This document shows, piece by piece, positions 13,101 through 27,450 of a stretch of DNA of 64,000 nucleotides (the first letter of the stretch is position 1; each line of letters starts with the position of its first letter). A program made the translations under genes and the position numbers. Below the pieces are notes generated by a model. That model worked only from the letters and a program-made list of their open reading frames with translations, was not told where the DNA came from and did no database searches. Source of the stretch: Luscinia megarhynchos (Eukaryota; Chordata; Aves; Passeriformes; Turdidae); assembly GCA_034336665.1 (NCBI GenBank), contig JAPFBE010000002.1, forward strand, positions 18,392,906 through 18,456,905, read 5' to 3'.

Positions 13101-16100
13101 CAGCCAAGACACAGCAGGCTTCACACCTTAATACCACACGATTCAAAAGGTGCATTGGTGCTTTTTCAGAAGCCACTCTACTTCCAAGAGCAGATGCAAA
13201 CCTTATCTTAAAGGCTGAACTCAGCCAGGTCATGAGTGAGAGCTTCTGGATCTAGTACAGGGAAAAACCTTCTCACATCCCTCCCCTTAACCTCTCACAC
13301 TACCTGGTTTCTGACCAGCTAGCTCTCCTGGTAGCTCTGTTTTATGAAATTATACTCTTCCAGTTTTGGCACATTCCAGGCATTATCCTAAAATGATCTT
13401 CTTAATATAGTATGTCACTCTTTATCCCTCATGTCAATCCAAGTTCTAAGCTCTAAAGTGCCACAGTCAGAGCCCTCTTAATCTCTCTGCTGCAGCTGAA
13501 GCTGAGCAGTGTGTGAGCCATAGCCTTTGATAATCTTGCTTATACAGGGTAGAACTTTTGCTTGGCATAGCCCACCTTACATTAAAGAGCCATTTTCAGT
13601 AATGGCCCACACTGGGAATCTTACAAAGACTTTTAAAAAGCATTTGACAAGGTGAAGTGAAAATATTTCATACTCTTCCACACAACATTTTGGACTATAG
13701 GTTTTGTCCTTTCTATATCTTCTGGTATTTGTATGCAGAATCAGCTAAAAAATTGCCTCTCTCTTAAAAAAATAATGATAAAAATTGAAAAACTCCTTTA
13801 AATCCCATTTTTCCTTGGCGTTTTCCCCCCTACTCACTCCTCTTTATACATATATATGTCTGAAAATGAGAAATTGAAAAATAACCTTTTTTTCAATTTG
13901 AAGGAATGATGTCCATTGAAAGGATCTTAATTAAAATAGGAACTGTTAAAAAAGACTGCTTCACTTCATTAATTCAAATTCTGCTTGTGAGAATGTGAAA
14001 GGAAATATATTTATCAACTTGTGATGTTTGTAAAAGTTTGTTTTTACTGGTTCTGAAGAGCTGGGTAGCATTAATTTGGAGATATTTCTGGGAAATTAAG
14101 CAGCTGAAAGAATAAAAATGTTTTTGTGTTATCTTTGGATTTTTACTGTTACTTTGCTTAGAGATTAACATATGAAATTCACTTGCCTTCAGAGGGCTTC
14201 ACAATCATTATAAATTGCTCAAATCTTGTTGTATTAACTATTTATTTTGGAAAAAATTACTTATTTCCCCAAACATATCCATATAGTACCTGATCTTATT
14301 AGAAAACAAAGCAAAACAGCGATCCAAACCCCATGTTTCTTAGGAAGTGAAACATCAGTTCCAGGGGGGATTCCATTATTCCTAATACATTTGTCTGAAT
14401 TTCATAGTAAAGGTAATAGAAATACTTAGGTATGATAGTGTCAAATGCCCTTTTTTTTTCAATGCTTTTATTTATTCTGTATGCATTTACTTCAAAATTA
14501 GAGCAAGATATCAATAACACTAGATGTATGGTAATGGAATGTCCTGAATTAGGCTCTTTAAAATGAAAGCTGTGTGCCCACTTCCCCAGTGCACTTCTCT
14601 TCAGGATGAGGTCTATCAAAGCAGTCTGGTTTGGGGCTTGATCTCACAGGCATCAGGGACAGAAAAAGGATCTTCCATAGACTGATGACATGCAGGAAAA
14701 ATCTGTGGCTTGTAGCAGAGTGGCCATCAGATAGCCACAGCCCTGGAGGTCCTGGAATTCATGGCATACACATGGACTCACAGCATGGTATTAAAACATT
14801 CATCCTGAAGTGAAAGGGAGATTTTTCAGTAGTGTGATTAAGAAATACTCCCACTATTTCTGCCATAGAGTACCTGTGAATCAGCACTTTCTTATTCTAT
14901 GTGTCTTTTGAAATTTCTCCGTACAGAACATCCTGCGGTTGGAAAATCACAGGCGTGTCTGCAACCCTCCGGAGGAGAGAGAGTGATTCAAAGGCTGTGA
15001 TGGAAAACAGAGAACCAGGCTTCAGGTGTAAACTGGAGAGCTTTGCTGCCAGTGAGGCATCCTTTGAGGTGGCTGCAGCTCAAAAGGGATGAAATGAGAG
15101 GAGCCAGAGTTTGACTAGAAGTCGGGAAAAAGACCAGCTCAGGTCAGTTAACTTACCACGTTGCATGTGGGGGATCTGTGATCAGGCACTGTCTCTGCCT
15201 GCTCTGAAACAGTGTAATTTCAAAGAAAAAGACTGAAGGGATACAGTCTTCAAAGGTATCCTTGCCTGAACGGCTTGCTGCCCTAGGCACATCTGATGGA
15301 GGACTCAGGAAACTACCCCAGCAAAATGCTGCAACTGATGAAAGAAACACTCATGTACAAAATTGTAGCATTCAGGGAATGAGTCTTGTGGATTAATAGA
15401 AAAAGTATGGAGAGGGAGACCAAGCTGTTTAAAGGCATGAAAGTAAAAGCTGAATAGAGTTGGATTCCTCATTCTGTCAGTGATGGAGTGCCATGACAGA
15501 AACGTAAAATCATGGGTCTAAGCTGCTTGGTGACTTGAAGGTGACTTCCAGTTTTACTATTATTCTTAGCTGAGAGTTAGTTACCCAAAAACCTGAGAAA
15601 ACCTCCTGTACTTTACACATTTCTTTCTTGACTGTCTCAGACACAGCTGAGAGTACTTATTTTGCAGAGTTTAATAAAATCATGTGAGAAGGAGATGCAG
15701 GAAGCAGACATATTCAAAACTAGATGGATCTGGGATCTTCAAAACTAATGGAGCTTGGAATAACAACCATTTGAGAGGGTGAACTGAAGTCATGGCCAAT
15801 ACATTCATCATCACCTCTTCACTCTGAAGAGAATGTCAGTTCCAATGTAGGAGATATCCCAGTACTCTGCTGATGATAAAAATAAGCAGAGAGAACTGTA
15901 ACTATTGGAAGAGAAAATAAATGTGAGTAAAGAAAAACATTTTCTTTCACTTTCTTGGAAATTATCTCTTCTGTCTTCTCCTGACTTTCATCAGAAATGT
16001 GCACTCACACCTACCCACAATTTCGTTCCCCCAAATCCTAAATAAGAAAGCCCCCAACAGGTGATGAAGACATTGCAGTTTTAGCCTGGCTGCACAAGAT

Positions 16101-19100
16101 ATTAGCTGATATAAAAACACTTGTTCGGCATCCCAGCCAAGGGCACAGGGTTGATAAATTTCTGGGTTTTTCCTTTAACCTCCCCTGACTTGTTAGAACT
16201 CTTGCATAATTGCTCATTACACAAATCTCTAACTGTACCAGGAAAGATTTGGTGCCCTGAGGTCAAGACTCAGTTGAGTTCTGTCATCACTGAAGCCTGC
16301 TCTCAATTCTGGCTTTGGCAGGCTGGCTAGCTGGCTTTAATGAAGGTGATCTGTGAGAATTCCAGATCTGAAGACATAAGCAGAAAATTCACAAAGTTGA
16401 AGCTAGATCATTTGAAGGTAAATCTGAGCATTGTAAATATGTGCCAGTAGCTTTCTCCACAGGTTTTGGAAATTAGATAGAAATTTCCACTGAGAATTTC
16501 AGCTGCTTTGTAATGGTTACTGCTATGGCTAACCAGGTTTGGAGTGGGTCTGCTGACTGGATTTTGTTGTTCCCTTGAGCAATAAATCTTGCAATAGAAA
16601 GAAGCAGAAAGCAGAAGGTTTCTAATGGAATTTCCACTAGAAAATTTTGTTTGAGGCATGCTCATCTATGGAGAACGTGATCTTTCAAACAGCCTACTCC
16701 CTTATTTCTTCCATCATTTTTGATGGCACCAAGCTCTTTGTGTGGTCAGGGAGACAGAGATTTCTTCACATCAGAAGGAAAGACCACCAGGCAAAATTTT
16801 CCTCTAGAAGCAGTCATACAACTTAGAGGCAAAATTCAGCCCTTAAAAACTGATGATCCAAATAAAGTTATTATTTCAATACTATTGTTACTGGTTTGGT
16901 GTTAGCAAAGCAATGTAATTTCTCTGGACAAAATGACTCAGCTCCTTCCAGAAGAAAGAACTGAGCTCTGATGCTGACCTCTGCCTGTCCCTGACATGGC
17001 AACAACTAGGGCTGGCATGGTGTTTCAAAGGAGCTAGGGAGAAGCAGCAAGAGCTCCTAAATAATTTGGCAGTAAGGAAAATGCCCTCTTATCATAAATT
17101 TTCCCTTAGCCCTATGTAGAACAAGATCTCTCTGTCTGACAAATAGCTAACTTCTAGTTTAAGAGTTAAAGGCAGTCTCATATTTATAAAACTTCTTCTA
17201 AAAATAAAGCAATTTATGTTTCCAGTGCAGAGATAGTCAGAGAAGATGTGTTGCTTATGAGATACATCTGGCCCAACTCCCACCCCTGGAGTATCATAAT
17301 CAGATCTGGATAAATACACACTGACTTTTCTCTTCTGGGAGTACTGGACCACATCATGCTGAAATGGCAGCAGCTGGAAATATATTTGATTTTCATCAAG
17401 TATATTTGAATGATTTTTCTTACCTTGGCAACAGTATAGATGATCCTTGTTGATCCTTCCAAATGCAGTTTCTCCTTCTGTGGTTTCATGGTTCCTTTAC
17501 TGCAAATTCACCTGGGCCAAGTTCTTACTCATCTTTCTTTTGGGGGAAAAAAAAGTCACAGAATGCCTCTGAGGACTTGTATAAGTGAATGCTAAGGAAA
17601 AATGTAAGCCAAAATATTTTATCTACTTTAAGAGCTATAGAAAACTGCATCTCTCAGTTGTCCCATGCCTACTACTGTGCGACCACTGGTTTATCCAAAC
17701 TGCAAGTGTTGAGGGTTTTTTTTCATTTTTACTATTTAAACTCTGCCATCTTTCCCTGAATTCTTTCATGGGCTCAGTAGCCAGGTGAAAGTTTTCCCAT
17801 TCAATACCGTTTTTACTTCAAAATTACTGACATTAATGGCCTTGTGTCTCACTAAATACTCTGCAATATTTCCATCCTCTTTTGGATACTGTATTTATAG
17901 GTCTCTCCTAGGCATTGCAGTCCTATTGAAGGGCCAGCTGCGTGAGAAGCCACTGAAGAGTGTCTCTCCATGACCTCATAACTCTTGAGTCCTCTATTTT
18001 TTCCCCCATGGCTCCAATTAAGGTATGTGACAGCTGGTTTTTTTCATATGTGCAGAATGAACTTGTTGAATAAGTGGTATCCATAAGGTTAAGAAAGTGT
18101 CTGTCTGTCTTTGGGTGCCCTGCTCAGAGTTCCCTGAGCTCTTAAGGCACCCTGAGCAGCACCACATGGGTATTTCTTGGGAGAGTTCTTGAAAGAGAAA
18201 CCAGCACATGGCTGCTGGGTGTTAGTGACCAGCCTTGCATTTTTATGTAGTCCTTATGGGAAGGGTATTGATGCTGGAGAACTTTTGTCCTGTGGCTGTG
18301 TGTGCATGCAAACAGGCTCAGCTGCTCAGGGAGTGCATGGGCTGTGCTTGGGGTAGGATCATACACATTATTTTGGGCTGTGCCACTTGTGCTGCTTATA
18401 AGGTGTATGGATTTTGCTGGAGCAGAACTCAGTAGAAGTCATTAAGAACTATTTTAGACAGATTGGGACTGTTTTCATTTGCTCATAAAGACAAATGTTT
18501 TAGTTAGAAGTTTTTAGAATTAGAAGACATAGAATTGTAAAACAGCCCCAAAACCCCAGAGAAATTTAAATAACCTCATGACACTAAATGGAAGACTCAG
18601 AACTCTATGTTCTTTCTTCTTCCTAGAAAAGCTAAATATTCCCCATATCCTTTGTCTGAGAGCTCTTACTTCAATGTTTGGCAAGATGGGAGATGAAGAA
18701 ACTATGAAAAGCCATGACTCCTGGGTTGTAGGGTAGGCAACTCAGAGCAACAAGAGGAGTTTGATTTATGGCCTGCTGCTAATTGGAGTTACCCACAGAA
18801 TTTGGATGTGTTATCCTGTAAATCGCAGAGAGACAGATGACTAGCCAGAGCACAGGGGAAGATGAGGGAGAGATTAATTTGGTAAAATTCTCTATGATTT
18901 ATTGTGTGGTGATCCCAGCCATCCCAATGGACTTCACTTTCACACAGTAGCAAAGAGAAAGTTCCTGCAAATCTGCAAGGGACTGTTACTGGCCATTTTT
19001 CTCTCTGATTTACAAACATTTGCTCATGAAAAGGAAGCAAAACTTTAGTAAGTTTGGGAAAAAAAAAAGCTTTATTAAGGCTTTTATTTATGGCAAAATA

Positions 19101-20180
19101 TTTTAAGAAAACATGTTTGGTACAAATGGTGTTCCGTATCTCCCTAGGTAATTTTCTTTCTTCTTTTGTGAGATGACTTTATTATCTTCCTGTTTTTTTA
19201 TCATTATAATGGTTGTGGTTGTGTAAGGGAAGGGTCTTATGATTAATATTTTATTCTAGCAAAATTCAGATCAATACTTTGTTCTCTCTATTTTAAATTT
19301 AATTTAATTTAGGCTGCTTCTTTTCCAGGGTTGGTAACTTCCTCCACAACTTTTCTGTCTACAGGTTTTTTACACTAGTGGAAATTTTTCTCTCACAACT
19401 TTTGATTTAGTATTGATATCATGATTTGGAAGGAGAGCTCAGTCTGAGAGGAGGGGGCAAGATGAGGTGTCCAGACCTTGTTCAATCTGTAGCTTTTTTT
19501 TGGACTGTATCAGCCCTTGTGGATTATGTGGACTCAGGCTTGAGTCTAGCTTGTCAGGAAAGCTGTAACCTTCCTGCACCTCCTCATCATGTCCAAGAAT
19601 ACTCAGGAGGAGACACAAACAAGGAAACAGAGTAAGCAATTTTTGAGCTCTGCTTCTCTCCCTGATTTTTATCTCCTTTTTCTGGCCCTGTCATATGAGG
19701 ATCTTTCACACAGGTTGTATGCTTTGCTGCACCTCTGTGTAGCAGGAAGATGAGGGCAGCTCTCAGGCTGCTGCTCATGTTGTGCCTTGCTCTCCTTAAA
19801 GCTCTGAAGAGCAGCCCAAATATGCCTGGGGAATGTCTGCAGCTTCAGCCATATGAGAACCCTTGTTGTGCAGACAAGATGATGAGATTTTAAATAAATG
19901 AACTAAGTATGGGTTACAATTGTTGTATCAGAGCTTCTGAGGATTGTAAAGGTAAGAGCAAGATGCTGGAGTCAACAGTTTCAAAATATTTATATTGGAA
20001 AAGAGAATATGAGTTTGTGTGCTGAAAGGAAGTAGAAACCTAAATGTTGCTGATATTTCAAATATCCATTAAAAGATTTAAACTGTAATGGACCCTGATC
20101 CTGGATTGTCACTGATTTCCCTTGAAACTGGTTTTGAGCTTATGATGGAGTGGTAAATTGCAAATGTATCAATTTCTTAG
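10111..20180. other. Intergenic, nothing recognised
   Basis: A ten-kilobase AT-rich stretch with only short chance frames and homopolymer runs (for example A12 near 10664). Some pieces may be old repeats too decayed to name by eye. Confidence 0.55.
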
Positions 20181-20266
20181 GTTTGTTTTGGTTTTTGTTG
20201 GTTTTTTTTTTTGTTTTGCTTTGTTTTGTTTTTTTTTTTTGTTTTAGGTTGTTTTGTTTTGTTTTG

Positions 20267-20296
<30 letters not shown>
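20181..20296. repeat. (GTTTT)n microsatellite with T-rich lead-in
   Basis: From 20251 about nine uninterrupted GTTTT units run to 20295, preceded by 70 bases of irregular G/T-rich sequence with T10-12 runs. The open frame that starts here with a Phe/Cys/Val/Leu-rich peptide is simply the repeat translated. Confidence 0.95.
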
Positions 20297-20297
<1 letters not shown>

Positions 20298-23200
20298 CTC
20301 CCTCCATGGATTGATTCTCCCTCCCCCTTCTGAGAACATTAGGACCCCTAGGATCTCACCAAGAGCTGTTCCTCTTTTGAGACTTCTAGTAAACACAGGG
20401 GGTGCTGGCTGGAAATCCCCCTCAGTGGATCACAAGCAGCACTCCAGTGGGGAACACCTCAGTCTCCTAGGGCAAGTGGGATCCCATCATTCCCCAGCAT
20501 GTGGCTCTGCCTGCACAGGCTTTGTTGTTGCCTTCCACAGCACATCAGTGAGGTGCACAAGGTGCCTTTCTGTTGTTCATCTTGTGATTTTGGTAACAGA
20601 CACATATGCTAACTCAGCCTGGTGTTGGTTCATTATTTCAGTACTTTCCCTGCCAGCATGGATGGTTTGACTGCACATTTCAGTGGTCTGTCATACAGAC
20701 TATTTTCCATGTTTGCCCAGTGGGATGGCACTTGTTCATTCATTTAGGGGTTGTTATTGTTATTTTAAAAATTATTTTGGACGATGTTTGCCTGTGCAAA
20801 TTGGCAAGGGGAATTAAAAAGACCTGAAATAACTTTTAACTCTATTATGAGGATACAACCAAGAATGAACTATCATCCATTCTAGTAGACTTGTGAAACT
20901 AGAGAAGAGATTGAATTTTTTGTGTCTAAGCAGAACTGACTGTCAGCAGCAATACACAGCCTCTGACTTGACTGTGTGTTGCTAATGTTGGACTCAGAAG
21001 GAGGGTCATAAAGGAAAAATGAGACCAGAGATGTGGCCAGTAAAGTCTTCAAGCTTCCTTTTTCATGCCTGGTAAGAGGAGAGAGAAGAATCAAGGCAAG
21101 AAAGAAAGTATGTGTGAGACTGCTAGGGAGAAGCAGACTTGAGAAAAAGTGAATTTGTTGATTTCCAAAGGAGGCAATATTTTCACTGAATGAAGATCCT
21201 ATATCATTTTCTTTAGTCATTTTGAAGACTGGGATACTGAAATTGAGTATCAGTCTAGAGTTATCTCTTTTTATCAATGTTATGTTTTTGTAAGAATATG
21301 CAGAGATTTCTTTCTTATAATAGGCATTCTGTATTACTTGGAACATTATCAAGGAAGGGTTCCCTGCATACAGAAAACACTTAGTTTCCATACTCAAGGC
21401 TCACTTGACAAGGAGAGAGAATGAACTAGTGCTGTAATGAGTTTCCTATTCTGAAAAAAAAATAGGAAGGGCATGGTGAAAAAAGAAAGAAATGTTCATA
21501 AATCCGATGTGTCCTTGAGGAGAACAAGGCTTCTAAGGCTTAGAAGATAAAGCAGCAGGCTCTGAGACTCATGGGGGCAGAAATTAATGGCAAACAGGAA
21601 AAGAATTAAAAGGCTTCAATCATTAGTAGTTTCAAAGGAACAGTTTCCTTTGTTTTCCTTGCCTTAAATGGAGGTTGATGTGGATCCTGGAGAACTAGAC
21701 TTAACCTTGATACAGAGTCTGAAAAGAAGTTTGGAGGAAACATTTGTGTCTGTTGACCCAAATGATAACCTAAATAATCTAACACTGAGCATGGTGTTGC
21801 ACAGAACTGATGTCAGTCCCACAGAACAGTGTTGATTGTGCCTTAAAATCTTCACAACCTCCTGGGAATACCAGAAAACACCATCCCCACCCCTCAACTT
21901 GGAAGTGATAATAGGACAGAGAGGACATCTGGGCTTCCATGGGAATGAAGCTCTCAATCAGTCAGTCAGTCTCTGGTTTCCAGATCTCTATTGTTTGTGC
22001 TCTAAGGTTTGCAGTGCTGAACTGTAGCCATGTGAATGTTGAGCTTGCTTGCAATTTTCTGATCTACTCTGTGTAAGGTGATGCATTCCCCCCTCTCCAG
22101 TGTACATGAATATAGTGGGGTGAAGAGCCCTCTGGAGCTGTCTCTCCATTTACTGCAGAGAAAGCATAAACAACTGAGCTGATTTAGGCTATGCCAAACT
22201 CCTAACTATCTATGGTGAGAGGAGAAGAATCTAACCTGATCCCACTGGAGACAGGTCTGAGTATGTCAAAGAAAGCAAAACCAGAGTGAGAGCTACACTA
22301 AAGGTGGGTGAGAAGAAGCCAAGTGGAAGTTAAGATGATACTGCAGGGTTTGTAATGTAAAATGTGATCTGTGGGTGTGATTGAATTAGTGGCATTTGCT
22401 GTGATACCATTGACTGGTGAAGCCTGGCTGTCCTGTAGGATACAGAGATCCAACTGATGCAAGGGGATAGCAGAGGATTATGTGAAAGGCCACCACTCTG
22501 GTATCATTGGATGTAGTGAGCTCCAGGATGGATTTCTGAGAGAAAGGAGGGATGTGGGCAAAGAGGACACAGATGCCTGTGCTGACCAAGAGGGTGAACA
22601 GATGACAGAGTGAGGAAGTCATGGAACAAAAAGGGTCCAGCCTTCCTGAAAAAGCTTTTTTCCAGTAGACAAATATAGGTATGTCCAGTTGAGGGGAACA
22701 AAATTTACATTATATAAGGTCCCAAGAGTGACTTCGTGAATGAGAGAGACAAGATATCAAAGCTAATTTTAGAACAATTAGGTGTTCAGATCTAGGTCAT
22801 TAGGCTGAAGACCAAAGAGATGAGCAGTCTTGGTAGACAGCAGGAGGTTTCTGGGTTGTGAGCTCCTGCTTTCTTCACAAAGGTTGCAATATGAAAGGAG
22901 GACAAGAGTTCTCCCTGGGAGAAGAAAAATTTGACTAAGCAAGTACCTTGTTGCACTCTTAATTACTGTATTTTTAAATATTTTTCTTTTTGCCTGTTAT
23001 CTCTTCAGACACCACCTAAAACATATTGTGCTGCCATTTCATTCATTTTTTCCTGTGGAGGTGGAAGATGTTCCCAACCTGTTGAAAAATTCATGCACTC
23101 AAGAGGTTTATGTAACACCTGCGAGGTTTTTTTTATCAATCAAGTGTCTGAATATATCTACTTTTGCAACCATCCTACAAACTGAGACAAGTGTCTGCAT

Positions 23201-26200
23201 TTCTCAAGCAGGGAGGACTTTGGACCAGGTGACCCACTGTGGTATCTTCTAACATTGTTCTGTTCTGTGAGGTAGCCACAAGATTTTCAGAGTTCACACC
23301 GCATTGAAACAGGCCAGTGTGAGGCTATGCTGGGAATGCCTAGCAGTCTCCAGTCTAATTTGGAAACAGCCTCTCAGTATATCTGATTACTCTGCTCCTA
23401 AGCTATTACCTTGGACCACATCCAACATCAGTTGCATCGATGTGAAGGGGAAAAGTAGATGAGGTTGGTTTGGGCATATTCAGTGTTCCCTGAATGCTAA
23501 TGAAAAGAGAAACACGTTTGGCACCATTACAAGTCAAGCACCCTGAGGATTTCAAAATAGTGTCCTTTTTTATAACAGTAATAAATTTGTCCGTTATGTG
23601 GGGAAACATTGTGAAAAATGAATGTCTTTTACTGCATCCAGAACTGCTGTTCCAAATCCAGTGAGATAATGGCCAATAAAACTTTGAGCTTGGAGGTTGG
23701 GTTTTGCATTACTAAAGCTTCATTATGTGTGGTTTTAGAAAATGTACACATGTGCCAGAGTGTCTCGTTCTTTTGCTGTTTTATTATTTTGTCACTATGA
23801 AGTGGCTCTGATTTCAGCTGTGAAATGCAAGTTTAGCTTATATTGATCCTGTTGTCTGTGTATAGGTCCTTAACAACTTTGCAGGATGTTGTTAAAAGCA
23901 GTTAGGTTTTATTTGCAGCTGAACCATACTATACTCTATTCCCTATCAAAACAAATTTCATCCCAGTCCAAATGTACTTGATGTATCTTTTTCTTGTCTT
24001 CATGTTGTAGAGGGTTGTAATTGAAATCTCCCAGGTTTTCTGAGTACTTAGATGGAGTCAAGAGCCAAACTTTTTGGGAATTCCAAGGCAGAGAATGTGA
24101 CTGCAGTTCACAGAACTGTTTTACTAAATGGCAGGCTCTGTGGTGGGGCCATAGCATTCTCTTGTCCTTATAGTATACAGATTTTCCATTAGGAGTTAGA
24201 GTGACACGCTCCATTAGATTCCCTGTTGCAGGTTCTAGGATAATGCAGACTTTCTTTATATCTTTGACAAATCCAGTAACCCCTCGTTTGAAAAACATTT
24301 ATTCTTGGTCAGACTGGAATGCAGTTAGGAGCTCTTCTGTAACCAGGTTCAGTTTTCAGCACTCAATAAGGGTACTTCATCTCATGAGAAGTTAGTGTCT
24401 GAATCTGAGTACATCACATTGCCAGTCCACTTGTGGTTCTGTAGGTATTATAAATCCTAAAAACTAACACCTTGTGGTGGAACGAAACCAATAGACAAGG
24501 GCAGTGCTTGCATTAAAGTACCTACTAAGACAAATTGCACAGTATTTTCAAACAGAGGAATAATGTGGTACCTGAGAACTGGCTTAGTGTAAACCAGGCA
24601 ATGGTGATGGCAACATCAGGGTTCTTATGAAAGACTGTGAAGACTGTGTATTAGTACAGCATCATCAGTATCTCTCATCTGATCAAAACTGAACTCCTTG
24701 AGGAACTCTGGCAATTGTTTTCTCAGCCTAGATGGACAAATCCTTGATCAAATGATTCTTTTGAACAGCATTAAGCCTTTGCAAGGGAGTTGGGCATAAA
24801 GCACAGTAAGACCATACCAATTTTTAAAAAATATGCTGGACAGAGAAGGGCAGGAAAGTTCATCATGGGCTGTCTCCCACCATGCTCTGCTCCAAAGGAC
24901 AAGTGTGTGGGAGAGCAGCAGAGTATTTTGTTGAACCCCTTTTGCAAAGGAAAGCTCAGTGTTGACAGTACATCTGGTAGAGGATCAGAAATGGAAACTG
25001 TTGCTCTCCATTGCCTCTCTTCTATCTCTGACATCTTGTCTGTTATTCATGGTTTTGACACAGTGCTGTCACAAGTTATCTGTCTGGGGCTGTGTAATGG
25101 AAGTGCTGTATCAAAGGAGTGCAGAAAAATTTGCTGCTCCTCCTAGCAGGTTACAGCACACACATACCACTAGGAAAACTCTTTCTGAGGTCACTTGATC
25201 AGATTTGGATTTTTGTTGGTCATATGCATTTGGAGAAATGTCTTCCATACTTTCCCTTGGATTGTGTACAGGCAATGAGCAGGATAAGATCCTTCATTTT
25301 TTCTAAGGAGTCAAAGGCAATTAAAGTCAGAGAATTTTAAAGGAGGGAATTGAAATATGATGACTACTTTTGTTTTGGTTTATTTTAGAGGAAGACATTT
25401 AGGTTTTGAATCTGTTTTATCTTGCCATCAGAAGCAGTCGGGTTTAGCAGAGTTAATTTTAGAGAACGGAAATATAATCCAAAAGCACTAAAAACCAGCT
25501 TTCATCCTTTTCAAGTGAGTGTGTTTGTAAATAACACAGTATTACGAAACAGACCTTTAATTGTGCTTTACTGTTTCCCCTGTAAGGATGCTGCATGGGG
25601 AGCAGCATTCCACTATTTAGTTGGAGATCAGCTGCAAAACACAGGGAGAAATCCAGGTGGCTCTCTGACATCCACATGGTTTTGATACCCTAATGATCTT
25701 CTTCCTCTATAACTGAGGAACTCCTTTACTCTTCTGCTCCTTCTCCCACTACTGGCCAAGAGGCTACAAACCAAGAGTCTCCCTTCCAGTGCAGTCTGTG
25801 TTTGCTGAAACTCTGGTAGCTCCATGCAGGCCAGGTACTCTCCTCCCGCTCTCATGCCTGTACACTTTTCTGGGGACAAGCACTGGCACTTGAAGGGCTT
25901 CAGTTGCCTGCAACCATAGCTTGCCACAATGCACAGCCCTGCTTAGGAAGCAGAATCTGTGAAACAGTGCCACTGAAGTCCTCTCAGATGTTTTTTGGCA
26001 AAGAAGCAAAGAGGAATGCTTGGTTTGAGCATGGGAGGTTTAAAGCTTCTGTGCTGGTCTCCAAAGTCTCTCCATAACAGTTGAACAGGAGCCTTATGTG
26101 GGGTGGATGGGTTGGGATCTGCATCAAATCACAAGACTGAGTGGTGGGAAGATGGGGGGTCCCAGCTCAGGGTGCACAGCTTCCATATGTCACTTTGGAT

Positions 26201-27329
26201 ATATTATTTTCTGATGGAAGGTGAAATGATGGAAGGTGAAAATCCCTTCTCCTTTCCTCTTTATGGAATTGTTTTGCCCACTGCTAATTTAAATCTCAGG
26301 CATAAAAGAAATCTTTGTGATCAAATAAAAAGCATAAAGCTTCACTCTAGAGGCAATTAAAAATGAACAGACAAAATACTATAATATATGGAACAATATT
26401 CAAATGCTTTTTAACTTTTTCCACAAGAATACATCTGCAGATCTGTGTGTCATTGCAGAGATTAGTCTAGAGGGATTTGATCTATAAAACAGAACAATAT
26501 ACTGACTTTTGATCTTTACTGAAGTGGTGTGTGAAAAAAAAAAAAAAAAAAAGAGGAGGAAAACAGCACAGAAGGTAGAAATAGTGGAGAATACACCAGG
26601 AATTTCTGGAACACTTTACGCTTCAAAAATACGCACATGTGGGTTGTCAACTGCTCCATAATTTTTATGGGATCCGCCTCAAAAAGTCTGTCAGAAATGT
26701 TAGGGAGCCAAAGCTCTCATTTTTTCAGACCAAGACTCTGACAGTGGAGCAAATCCAACAGGAAGGTCCTGAGGAGCCTTTTGTAGATGAAGTGGGCACA
26801 CCATTCAGAGCACTGATATCACTCACATGTCTCCAGGAATGGTTCAAGTGTCCAAAGATTTTCCGAGATTGGAAATAGCAATGACACATTTTGTGCTGGA
26901 GCAAATGTTGCCTTTACCTCAAGTTCTGCAATTAACTCGATAGAATTGCAGTCTTCTGCCCAGATAAAATTTGTCCTGCCGAGCAGTCTGCTGGTGGAGA
27001 AACCTGGAGTCCGTGACAGTGAAACCTTGGTGAGAGACTCTCTACCTCTCCCTTCAAAAGGAGAGGAATTTCCTAGTTTTGATGGTACAGTAGAAAGACA
27101 AAGCTGATGGTTCTCTATCTGTCATCTCTATCTGCTTAGGAGTAGTTTCTCTAGAAAGATATACTTCCTACTTTTCTTACAGCCTAACTACACTACAGAG
27201 AAAAGGATTAATTAAAATAGAAACAGAAGAGAAGGTGGAGGGAGAGCCATTGTGATGGGGTAACTTTTGAATTAGTGCAATCAGGTTGTGTTATGATCAG
27301 ACTCTGTCATGGAAATTTAGTCCCAAAAG
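20297..27329. other. Intergenic, nothing recognised
   Basis: Chance frames only, including a 171-codon minus-strand frame at 20882-21397 without family similarity. There is a 14-base tandem duplication GATGGAAGGTGAAA near 26213-26242. Confidence 0.55.
26534..26552. repeat. Poly-A tract (A19)
   Basis: Nineteen consecutive A. I could not identify a retrocopied gene or SINE body immediately upstream, so it is recorded only as a homopolymer. Confidence 0.9.
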
Positions 27330-27450
27330 TGACCATAAGAGATCACTAAACCATATTTCCTTCTGAACACAAGTGCGAATTTATCAGCATTGTCCCTGAC
27401 AGATCTGTGTCTAACTCCTCCTTAAAGATACCCAGAGACAGAGTTTTGAA
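27330..27450 (-). mobile_element. Ancient CR1/L3-type LINE fragment
   Basis: The core TTGTCCCTGACAGATCTGTGTC at 27390-27411, followed by TAACTCCTCCTTAAAGATACCC, matches the well-known amniote motif TCCCTGACAGATG-TTGTCTAAC-TGCTCTTAAAAA-CTCC. That motif is found in old L3/CR1-like elements, read here from the complement. Upstream, GACCATAAGAGATCACTAAACCAT fits the adjoining ATCTAGTCCAACC-type block poorly. No target site or intact end is visible, which indicates great age. Confidence 0.5.

Noticed and set aside
20254..20670. 138-codon frame with an apparently hydrophobic N-terminus
   Set aside because: The N-terminus is the translated (GTTTT)n microsatellite.
26534..26552. A19 as the tail of a processed pseudogene
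   Set aside because: The upstream sequence has no recognisable gene body and no flanking target duplication was found.
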